NCBI GenBank assembly: GCA_943354745.1
Contig: CALRDB010000022.1
Coordinates: forward strand, 1 to 17,299
Direction: 5' to 3'
Length of the DNA: 17,299 nt
Source of the DNA: Candidatus Nomurabacteria bacterium
GTDB lineage: Bacteria; Patescibacteriota; Minisyncoccia; Phycocordibacterales; UBA10002
Shown: in pieces, positions 1-7,200 of the stretch
Position numbering within the stretch: position 1 is the stretch's first letter
Layout of the letters: the number at the start of each line of letters is the position of its first letter
Program-made: the position numbers and the translations under genes
The notes under the pieces: model-generated
What the model was told of the DNA's origin: nothing
The model's database searches: none
Seen by the model: only the letters and a program-made list of their open reading frames with translations

Positions 1-17
1 GCCAAAGCCGGTTTTTG
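1..17 (+). terminator. Possible 3' half of a terminator cut by the window edge
   Basis: The window opens with GCCGG followed by a run of five T. This is the same arrangement as the 3' arm and T-run of the hairpin at 329-360, which has the same GCCGG core. It could be the tail of a terminator ending an earlier gene or an earlier RNA unit of the array. The 5' arm lies outside the window, so this is only a suggestion. Confidence 0.25.
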
Positions 18-154
18 TGTGCGCGGAGCAAGGCAACTGCTTGCCTTGCGGAGAGGACTTGAAAAGCTTCTCCCATGTTTCCGAGTGGCTTCCGACGAGG
101 AAACGGGAAAGCTGTACTGCTCCTGTAAGGAGAAAGACTCCTCTCCCGCGCACA
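18..154 (+). ncRNA. Structured RNA-like unit A (first of a tandem pair)
   Basis: A multi-branched fold can be drawn by eye. P1 pairs 18-26 (TGTGCGCGG) with 146-154 (CCGCGCACA), perfectly. P2 is a 9-bp hairpin, 28-36 with 41-49. P3 pairs 65-82 imperfectly with 99-113. P4 is a small hairpin at 120-132 (CTCC/GGAG). Between P2 and P3 lies AGGACTTGAA (54-63), repeated exactly in unit B. The 3' block 114-154 recurs in unit B with one change. P2 and P3 differ in sequence between the units but remain pairable, which is what selection on RNA structure would produce. The plus strand is favoured because a GC hairpin with a T-run follows at 155-182. I do not recognise a known RNA family. A REP-like DNA palindrome array is the main alternative. 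Confidence 0.45.
114..154 (+). repeat. 41-bp direct repeat, copy 1
   Basis: This block is identical to 280-320 except for C at 138 versus T at 304. It carries the P4 hairpin (120-132) and the 3' strand of P1. The AGGAG at 128-132 can pair either with the upstream CTCCT or with the downstream TCCT, so two mutually exclusive small hairpins are possible. Confidence 0.9.
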
Positions 155-182
155 AGCAAAGTCCCGAAAGGGACTTTTTGCT
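155..182 (+). terminator. Terminator-like hairpin after unit A
   Basis: GTCCC (161-165), loop GAAA, GGGAC (170-174), then TTTTT (175-179): a classical intrinsic terminator shape on the plus strand. The stem extends through AGCAAA (155-160) paired with the T-run and GCT. The surrounding sequences (139-154 and 183-197) are also complementary, so unit A's 3' P1 strand and unit B's 5' P1 strand could form one long hairpin that competes with both P1 stems. Confidence 0.55.
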
Positions 183-320
183 TGTGCGGCGGGAGGAAGC
201 GCGGGGCGCTTCCGTAAAGGACTTGAAGCCCGATTGAGCTTTTTCTGAAAGCGAAGCGCATCAGAAAAACCAATCGCGGGTACTGCTCCTGTAAGGAGAA
301 AGATTCCTCTCCCGCGCACA
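183..320 (+). ncRNA. Structured RNA-like unit B (second of a tandem pair)
   Basis: It has the same layout as unit A. P1 pairs 183-194 with 310-320, with one bulged G. P2 is a hairpin at 195-213 (GGAAGCGC/GCGCTTCC). The conserved AGGACTTGAA lies at 218-227. P3 is a long hairpin with outer pairing 229-236 with 271-280 and inner pairing 240-248 with 261-269. P4 is at 286-298. The 3' block 280-320 is the second copy of the 41-bp repeat. A strong hairpin follows at 329-360. P2 and P3 share no obvious sequence with unit A, yet occupy the same places. The function is unknown, and the two units may be independent small RNAs or two domains of one transcript. Confidence 0.45.
280..320 (+). repeat. 41-bp direct repeat, copy 2
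   Basis: Second copy of the block at 114-154, offset by 166 bp, with a single C-to-T difference at 304. The difference lies in the short TCCT-side arm and would leave a G-T pair, so pairing would survive in RNA. Confidence 0.9.
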
Positions 321-328
321 CAGCAAAC

Positions 329-360
329 AACACAAAACCGGCTCTCGCCGGTTTTGTGTT
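329..360. terminator. Strong hairpin, probable bidirectional terminator
   Basis: A perfect 14-bp stem pairs AACACAAAACCGGC (329-342) with its complement (347-360) around the loop TCTC. It sits 21 bp past the rplS stop codon on the minus strand and directly after RNA unit B on the plus strand. It could therefore end both convergent transcripts. Stretches rich in T follow or form the 3' arm on either strand, but there is no long uninterrupted T-run. Confidence 0.65.
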
Positions 361-381
361 TAAAGATGTTTAAAGAAGAGT

Positions 382-795
382 TTAAGCTTTAACTTCAGCC
401 ACTGGAGCGACCTCTTTCTTATCCATTCGCTCGTGACGCATCGCTTTCCGGATTTCCTTGGCTGCCTTATCGCGGATATGGTAGAGCTTCGCTCGACGGA
501 CCTTGGCTCGTTTGAGAATTTCAATCTTATCTATTGTCGGAGCATACAGAGGAAAGATACGCTCTACCCCAACTCCATCGATCATACGGCGAACGGTAAA
601 AGTGCCCCCAGCTTCAGTTCCGTGCTTTCTGGCGAGAACTAACCCTTCAAAAGCTTGGAGACGACTCTTTTCCTTTACCTTGTCTTTTTCAACGACACGG
701 TCGGTAATCTTCTGCCAGACGCGAACACTGTCTCCCGCGCGAAGGTCGAGATTTTTTCGCTCCTCTGTATTTACAGATGAAATCGTGATTGGCAT
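382..795 (-). CDS. rplS: 50S ribosomal protein L19
   Basis: L19 is a large-subunit ribosomal protein that sits near the interface with the small subunit. The product shows the L19 core in order: RAGDSVRVWQKI, FEGLVLARKHG, TFTVRRMIDGVGVERIFPLY, and the C-terminal RAKVRRAKLYHIRDK motif. A lysine- and glutamate-rich tail of about 25 residues follows and is longer than in many bacteria. The frame also opens with GTG at 801, two codons earlier. I chose the ATG at 795 because MPITISS is a more natural start. The gene lies 96 bp downstream of the permease on the same strand. The usual trmD/rimM neighbours are absent, so it may be read from its own promoter or through from the transporter genes. The 3' end runs into the hairpin at 329-360. 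Confidence 0.95.
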   Translation of the reverse strand: MPITISSVNTEERKNLDLRAGDSVRVWQKITDRVVEKDKVKEKSRLQAFEGLVLARKHGTEAGGTFTVRRMIDGVGVERIFPLYAPTIDKIEILKRAKVRRAKLYHIRDKAAKEIRKAMRHERMDKKEVAPVAEVKA

Positions 796-891
796 GACCA
801 CAGCACTTTACACAAAACTGGAAGAAAAGTAAAGCATCGACCCATCCTATCGCTTCTGACTAGTTCTTTCTGTCTCCATTTACGTAGGTGT

Positions 892-2136
892 CTACTTGTA
901 TTTAAGTGCCTGAAGAGGTTTCATCTTCGACGCTCTATTGGCTGGCCAAAATCCACCGACAAATCCCACAACGGTCGAAAGAATGATAATAAAGACACTA
1001 AACCAGAGTGGGTAGGCGAATAATCGATTTACACTTCCGCCGAGGGAAACGGCAACCACATTGAATGTCCAATTAAGAGCCTCACTGACAATAAGACCGA
1101 CAGCGATACCACTCGCTCCGCCAAAAAAACCGATTAAGGTAGATTCTCCCAGAAATATCCTACGTATATCCTTTGGCGATGCTCCGATAGCTCGCATAAC
1201 ACCAATTTCGTTTGTTCGTTCAAGAAGCGCGATAGTCATGGTGTTTACGAGACCGATTGCGGCGACGACAAGCGCGATAATCCCGAAGATAGCAAGTGCA
1301 ATTTGTACAATTCTAAAAATCTGATTAGCCTGATCAACTACATCAGAGAGTGCTGACACCAAAAAACCAAGTTCAATGAGCCGGTCACGTACCTGTGCCA
1401 GATGCGCATTCGTATCCACGACAACTTTCGCTGACTTGTATTCGGTTATGGGGAATAGGCCAACAGTTGATGACAGTATGAACACCTCCCCTCCTCCTGA
1501 GCGAGAGTCTACTGTACCCACAATTTCAAATTCCTCTTCGAGACGATTGATCTCCGTTTCGGCAGTGTCGACACCTTTAGGAATAAATAAAGACAACTTA
1601 AGCTTCTTTCCCAAAAGCTCAGTGGGCGGAATGTTAAAAAGTGTACCAATAGCAGTAGTCACCACTACCTCTCCTTTCGCAGAACCCTCTCTATCCGCAC
1701 CAGAAACCCCACCGTTCTTTACACCACTATCACTGTTGAAGAAATGTCCCGCGATGGGTTTGACACCCTTCAAATTAAAGAACGTCTTTTCGACAATATT
1801 AACCAGCGTCCCCGCCGTGATCCCCTGTAATACAAGTTCGCCATTGAAGGTAGCCTGTGGGCTGACATTTGCCACATGCTCTACTTTCCTTATTTGTTGT
1901 ATGGTTGCGACACCTAGCTGGATGAGGTTCGAGTCTGCCGGTAGAATATCAAGCGCCAAGAGAGATTCTTCGGTAGTGATCCTTTCTAGAAGATTCTTTT
2001 GAAGTCCATAACCAAAAGACACTAACGAAAATACCGCTGCGATAGCGACTGCGACACCGAGTACCGTAAGAAACGCGCGTGACTTACGGTTTCGGAAGTT
2101 CTCGATGGTGAGATGTGCGATGTCTACAAATCTCAT
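892..2136 (-). CDS. ABC transporter permease, FtsX/MacB type
   Basis: This is a membrane subunit of a type VII (MacB/LolCE/FtsX-like) ABC system, 414 aa. The topology fits: one N-terminal membrane segment (residues ~22-44, after the basic NRKSRAF), a large extracytoplasmic domain (~45-270), then three C-terminal segments (~274-303, 331-354, 376-397). The cytoplasmic loop ERTNEIGVMRAIGASPKDI (306-324) is the hallmark of the FtsX domain and contacts the ATPase. The end, PANRASKMKPLQALKYK, is typical of MacB-like permeases. Its ATG overlaps the TGA of the ATPase gene (ATGA, 2133-2136), so the two are translationally coupled. These systems transmit force to the envelope or extract substrates from the membrane rather than moving small molecules through a channel. 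The substrate cannot be read from the sequence. Confidence 0.9.
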   Translation of the reverse strand: MRFVDIAHLTIENFRNRKSRAFLTVLGVAVAIAAVFSLVSFGYGLQKNLLERITTEESLLALDILPADSNLIQLGVATIQQIRKVEHVANVSPQATFNGELVLQGITAGTLVNIVEKTFFNLKGVKPIAGHFFNSDSGVKNGGVSGADREGSAKGEVVVTTAIGTLFNIPPTELLGKKLKLSLFIPKGVDTAETEINRLEEEFEIVGTVDSRSGGGEVFILSSTVGLFPITEYKSAKVVVDTNAHLAQVRDRLIELGFLVSALSDVVDQANQIFRIVQIALAIFGIIALVVAAIGLVNTMTIALLERTNEIGVMRAIGASPKDIRRIFLGESTLIGFFGGASGIAVGLIVSEALNWTFNVVAVSLGGSVNRLFAYPLWFSVFIIILSTVVGFVGGFWPANRASKMKPLQALKYK

Positions 2137-3425
2137 ACAGGTTGAGTTTTACTAATGAGTATAAGATCAACTTCCCTTGCGAAACGAAGAGCGGTCCGTT
2201 TATTCAGCCCGACACCGCCTTCTGAAAAGGGTTTATCAAGTACCATACTAAAGTCTTCGCCTTGCAAGCTTCCGCCGATCCGTTCCCTGATAAAGTGTCC
2301 GAGCCGATCAACCTGCTCAAATGAAAGAGTTCCTACGTATTCATCGAGAAGGTATCGGCGAATACGCGTCGCTTCTTGCTCGACTTCCGCCACCTTACCT
2401 TCCTCACGTCTAACTGCGTGAATCTCCTCAATAAGCTTACTAACACGCTTCGTAAGGTCTTGCGATTTTTGCGTGTACAGCCCCGCCCCGTCTTTATGGT
2501 CAGAGAGGAACGAAAGAAAGCTCTCTTCGTTTAGCTCCCCCTCCAAATATCGCTCGATGGCAGTTTCAATTTTTTCTTCAGTGTGAATGTCATATGGCGC
2601 GCAAAAATGATTCAACAGAAGCTTCGCCTGCAAACGGAATTCACTGAGATACGGATACTTTTCTTCCAAAAATTCAAAATCATTCCCTCCACCCGCATGA
2701 ACCGAGGATACTCCTGTGTCGGACAGCGATCGACGCGGATTATGTGTTACCCGTTCAATAACACCATCGTTCATGTGAAAGACACGATGCGCGTAATGCA
2801 GATCTCGCGGGTTGTGAGTAACGTAGATAACAGTCTTTTTTTCCTTTTGATTAATGTCGAGGAGAAGGTCGAGCACAATCTGAGCGTTCTTAGAGTCGAG
2901 GTTACCTACGGGCTCATCGGCAAGAATAATATCGGGGTCGTTGACAAGAGATCTCGCGATAGCGGTACGCTGTTGCTGACCTCCTGACATCCGGCTGGGC
3001 CGCCGGTCCTGAAATGGACCGATACCGAAACGCTCAATGACTTTATCCGCCCGCGGGTCTCGGTCTTTCGGTAAACTATTAAGGAAGAGTTGCGGGAGTA
3101 GAATATTATCTCTCGCGCTTAGCTGTGGGATCAGGTGATAGGCTTGGAAGACCATACCTATGGTTTTTCGATAGAATTCCACCAGAGCATCGGGGGAAAT
3201 TCGGCTCAGGTTGATACCTTTGATATAGACATCGCCTTTCGCGGGCGCTTCAAGCCCCGCGATAGCGTAAAGAAGTGAAGATTTACCACACCCCGATGCT
3301 CCGAAGAAAATAACATACTCTCCTGGGTATATTTCAAAAGAGGCGTCCTTTACCGCGGTCGTCTCGTTTGATTTGCCGAGATCGTACACCATGGTGAGAT
3401 GCTCAAGTTTAATGATGGGTTCCAT
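2133..3425 (-). CDS. ABC transporter ATP-binding protein with long C-terminal extension
   Basis: This is the ATPase partner of the downstream permease. Residues 1-~228 form a LolD/MacB-type nucleotide-binding domain: Walker A GASGCGKSS (42-50), Q-loop Q94, signature MSGGQQQR (146-153), Walker B IILADEP (166-172), and H-loop histidine H204. Ordinary members of the family end near residue 230, but this one runs to 430. The extra ~200 residues are charged and predicted helical, with a likely coiled stretch around 320-355 (KRVSKLIEEIHAVRREEGK). I do not recognise that part. The start codon lies 5 nt after the stop of the Fn3 protein frame, so all three genes look co-transcribed. The catalytic residues are complete and the protein should be active. 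Confidence 0.9.
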   Translation of the reverse strand: MEPIIKLEHLTMVYDLGKSNETTAVKDASFEIYPGEYVIFFGASGCGKSSLLYAIAGLEAPAKGDVYIKGINLSRISPDALVEFYRKTIGMVFQAYHLIPQLSARDNILLPQLFLNSLPKDRDPRADKVIERFGIGPFQDRRPSRMSGGQQQRTAIARSLVNDPDIILADEPVGNLDSKNAQIVLDLLLDINQKEKKTVIYVTHNPRDLHYAHRVFHMNDGVIERVTHNPRRSLSDTGVSSVHAGGGNDFEFLEEKYPYLSEFRLQAKLLLNHFCAPYDIHTEEKIETAIERYLEGELNEESFLSFLSDHKDGAGLYTQKSQDLTKRVSKLIEEIHAVRREEGKVAEVEQEATRIRRYLLDEYVGTLSFEQVDRLGHFIRERIGGSLQGEDFSMVLDKPFSEGGVGLNKRTALRFAREVDLILISKTQPV

Positions 3426-3430
3426 AGAAA

Positions 3431-4195
3431 TTAGCGTCTGTTTATGAATCCGAACGTGGTGTCAAGATTTTGAAGGATGAGGTCAACGGCGGAACGTTTC
3501 GGCGTAGGAGCGAGTACTAAGTAGATGTCCGACTTCCCCACTCGACCCTGACCGTCTCCGGACTCGGCGACAAGTTGGTACACGGATGAAGGTCGAAACG
3601 CGGTGGTGATGACCACATGATCGAAAGTGAGCGCGGACTCAAGAGGTGTTTCTCCCGAAAGTTCTCCCGCGGTTCCCTGTCCGAAGCGAACTCGCGAAGT
3701 AGCAGGCTTGTCAGTCTTCCACGAGATGATGGTTTGAACCGTTGTAACACGGTCTGGAATAAGCGCGCTGGAGATGCGCACCTGTGAAATGAGCGGAGGG
3801 TTAAGAGATATTCCAGACGAGAATGGTAGCACCGATGAAACAGAAGCGTTCGCCCCTTCGTCGAGAGCCTTGATTCGAATACTGTAATTGGTCGACGGTG
3901 TAAGATGTTCAAGTGTCACCTGGTGCGACTTAAGGAAGCTTGCGTCCTCTATGGTCTCTTGTTTTCCTGTCGCCGTCTCCTCGTAAACGATGGAACTCCT
4001 TGTCGGTAAGTTGGTCTGCCACTCGATTTCGGCGAGCGTGTCGGTAATCCGACGAAACTTGGCATCGATAATCTCAGGGGTAAGTGAGAGTGTGGTAAAG
4101 GTATGGTCTTCAGAAAGAGTCGCGGGGCCAATAGGAGGTTCTGATCGAATTTGATAATGGTACGTGAGTGCAGGTTCGAGATTCAGCAGTGTCAC
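3431..4195 (-). CDS. C-terminal part of the giant Fn3 protein, out of frame with its N-terminal part
   Basis: This 254-aa frame begins at a GTG that overlaps the upstream TGA (GTGA). Its first residues, (H)KVTLLNLEPALTYHYQIRSE, are the second half of a fibronectin-III-like module whose first half ends the 2029-aa frame. Two further complete modules follow: ~32-125, with IEWQTNLPTRSSIVY, SHQVTLEHLTP and NYSIRIKA; and ~131-228, with ISWKTDKPATSRVRFG. A short tail ends in DLILQNLDTTFGFINRR. The split falls in the middle of a beta-sandwich, so this is almost certainly not an independent gene. It is the 3' portion of a frameshifted gene. Coupled reinitiation at the GTGA is possible but would yield a fragment without a signal peptide. 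Confidence 0.75.
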   Translation of the reverse strand: MTLLNLEPALTYHYQIRSEPPIGPATLSEDHTFTTLSLTPEIIDAKFRRITDTLAEIEWQTNLPTRSSIVYEETATGKQETIEDASFLKSHQVTLEHLTPSTNYSIRIKALDEGANASVSSVLPFSSGISLNPPLISQVRISSALIPDRVTTVQTIISWKTDKPATSRVRFGQGTAGELSGETPLESALTFDHVVITTAFRPSSVYQLVAESGDGQGRVGKSDIYLVLAPTPKRSAVDLILQNLDTTFGFINRR

Positions 4196-4206
4196 TTTAT
4201 GCTCTG
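4191..4206 (-). other. Apparent frameshift (one-base deletion) splitting the Fn3 gene
   Basis: On the minus strand the frame reads GAA CAG AGC ATA AAG TGA (EQSIK, stop). Shifting at AGCAT gives CAT AAA GTG ACA CTG (HKVTL), which matches the SHxVxLxxL strand found in the other modules. One extra C (AGC CAT) would restore the frame as SHKVTL. This points to a 1-nt deletion, either a real mutation or a sequence error. There is no canonical heptameric slippery sequence at the site. Confidence 0.8.
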
Positions 4207-7200
4207 TTCGCTGGCATCGGGAAAGCCTGAGGTAATCGCATAGGGAGCCTCTGATCCTGGCTTGTAGTCGGTCGCGACAGCGTATGAAACAAGGGAGTTT
4301 GCGTTCTTATCTGTCCTCCAACCTATCACTGCTGATCTCGGGCCGAGTTCAACAGAGATAGCGTCGCTCGAAATGACAGGAGCGGTTACTATCTTAGCGG
4401 CAGCTTCTGTCACCGACGCGGTAAAAGTGGTTTCGTCGACAGACGAAAGGAAAGGACTTCGCTTAAGCACATCGAAGAAGTTATTCACCACTCTACTCAC
4501 GAGAGCTGAAGAACTATTGAGCAGGCCGTCGCTTACCGAAGAGGAAATGCGATCGGCCTTTATCTGTTCAGCGCTGGTTAGGCCTTCCTTCGGCAAGACG
4601 AACGCGTCCTTTGTAGACGTGGCTACCGAGGCTACCTTCGGTTCAAAGACGGTCTCGGTACGAGTGGAGGTACTCGTCGTAAAGTCGATAGGTGTTGCGA
4701 CATCATTACGTTGAAGCGGTGTGGTAAAGGTATTGATACTAGAGCTACGACTGCGGGACTCAAGGTCGATAACACGGACTTTAAAGAAATATTGCGTTCC
4801 AGGACGTAGTCCGAGCATTTTCAGCTCATGCTTGCTTACTCTCTTCTCTGTCCCCCCTTGAATAAGCTGAAGTTCAGTTGTCGTACCGTACGATACCAAA
4901 CTGCTCGCGTCTCTCGAAGAGGTAAACGTGGCAATCGCTTCGTTCATGGTGATACTTGAAAGTTTCAGATCGGTGATGAAAGGGGCATCCTCACTGGAGG
5001 CGAGCGAGATAACGCGTGTACCGCCGGAACTTGTGGTGCTGTCAGTGGTAAAGGTGTATCCGGCTGAGCTGTTATCGGAAGTGGATTGGTTCCCAGACGG
5101 GTCGGTTGATTTAACACGGTAGTAATAGGTAGCGCCAGTCGTTAGCCCAGTAAGTCTCACGGCGTGTTCGATGGTGCTCGTCGAGCTCGTTACCGGTGTC
5201 TCGGAGTAGGCAGTTGAGGAGCCCCAGTCCACACGAGAGGTGGAGAGTTCATCCGTTATCCATGTAATGACCGCCTCGTCTGTTGAGGTGATGGAAGCCT
5301 GAACGCTCGAAATGACCGGGGAGGATCCGTCTTCGGCTATCGTCACCGCTGCTGATGGTGCCGTAGTGAACGTAAGGTCGCCCGATACCGATATGTTCTT
5401 GTCCGAGTCCATTGAGCGGGCCCGGAAGTGATAGGTGACGTCTCCCAGAAGGTCTCGGGGTAAGGAGACGCTATGTGACGTAACCGAGTCATACTGTCCT
5501 GCTACTCGTCCATAGGCCGTATCGAATCCGAATTCAACAAATGAGTCGGAGACTTTATCGGTCGTCCAGGTGACAATGGCGGTTGATGTTCCCACATCGG
5601 TAATGACTACATTTGAAAGTACGGGAGAGTTTGAGTTGGAGGCCGCCGTAGCGAAGGTGTACCCAGCGGAACTATTGTCATTACGACTGGTGTTGTTTGA
5701 AGGGTCGGCCGACTTAACGCGATAAAAGTACTGCGTCGAAGGAGTAAGACCGATAAGTGCGACCGAATGAGAAGTGACCATTGTCGGCGTCCCCTGCGAG
5801 AGCGCGTATGTAGCCGAGGTACTCCCTGTGCCATATTCAATGAATGAATCTGACACTTCATCGGTCGTCCAGGTGACACTAAAGCCTGTAGCGGAGGGCG
5901 TGCCTGCCACAATAGCGGAAATACTTGGCGCCGTTGTGTCGCTCGGAGAAGCCGACGTGGAGAAACTACTGTTGCTCGAGACTTTTTCATTACCTGAAAC
6001 GTCAGTTGACCGGACGCGATAGTAGTACGTTGTTGAAGGGAATAAATCCTTAGGAAGGGAGACAGAGTGCGAAGTCGCGAGCGTATAGTTCCCCGCCGTT
6101 CTACCAAACTCAGTTGTCTGACCGAACTCAACGAAGGAGGTAGAGGATTCGTCGGTGGTCCACGTAACGGTAGCCGTGTTGTATGCCACTCCACTTGAAG
6201 TCACCGACGAGATACTCGGGGCCGTTGTATCGGAGCTTGAGACTGTCGCTGTCGTAAATGAGTTTTGCGCGGAAGCTGTTTCATTACGCGCCACATCACG
6301 TGAGCGGACTTTGTAGTAGTAGGTAGTATTCGAAGTGAGCACACTAGGAAGCACAATCGAGTGTGATGTAACCGAATCGTCTTGCCCGAAGACGGTACCG
6401 GAAGAAAAACCGTTCGTAGTCGAATACTCGACAAACGAATTCGCGCTTTCATCGGTTGTCCAGGTAATCGTCGCGGACGTGGTAGTCGCGGTAGCAGAGA
6501 TGACCGATATGGACGGACCCGTAGAGTCTCCTGCGGAGGTGGCAAACGTAGCAGTGGTCGAGGTCGCGTAGTTACTTGAGGGATCGGTCGACTTCACTTG
6601 GTAGTAGTAAGTCGTACCTGAAGTGAGACCGACAAGCGTTACCACATGTGAAGTCGCGTACGTCGTATTACCCTGCGTCGAAGTAAGAGAGCTGGCAGAA
6701 GTCCCGAACAGGATACTCGAATCTGAGATCTCATCGGTCGTCCACGTGATACGAGCAGACGATGGCGTCAGACTGCCGGAAGCAACCGAGGAAATGGAAG
6801 GTGCGGAAGAGTCAGACGGGTTTCCTCCAGCGATGAGGGAGACCGCCGTTGTGGAGGCCGACGAATTCCCGATATCATCAGTGGTTTTGACCTGATAGTA
6901 GTAGCGCTGGGCGGCGGTAAGACCTGTATCGAGGTAGTAGTTGGCAGATTGAGAGGTTGTCGAAAGTAACAAACTATACGATGAACCATCCGTTGAACGA
7001 TACACATTATGAGAGGCGAAGTCAGAGTTACTGGCAGGTTCCCAGGAGAAAAAGAGACGGTAGGCGGTGGAGGACGCGTTAGAAACATCCTGAAGTATCG
7101 GACGAGATGGAGCTGTGGGAGCTGTGGTGTCTAGAGTGATGGTGTCCGATGCGGTGGAGGATTCATTGCCATAGTTATCTCGGAATTTTGCGTAGACTGT

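Noticed and set aside
17..237. Two overlapping plus-strand open frames of 66 and 72 codons
   Set aside because: They run through the stems of the RNA-like units, show no protein-family features, and owe their openness to the GC-rich palindromes.
114..320. CRISPR array
   Set aside because: Only two copies of the 41-bp block, 125 bp apart, and the intervening sequence is itself a structured, partly repeated unit rather than a spacer. No cas genes are present.
4192..4194. UGA recoded as an amino acid, as in some candidate phyla
   Set aside because: Reading through this TGA stays in the wrong frame, and TGA also ends the ABC ATPase gene normally, so the standard code fits.
4192..4206. Programmed -1 frameshift in the Fn3 gene
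   Set aside because: The site (AGC ATA AAG TGA) lacks a slippery heptamer and I see no strong stimulatory hairpin just downstream. A simple deletion explains it better.
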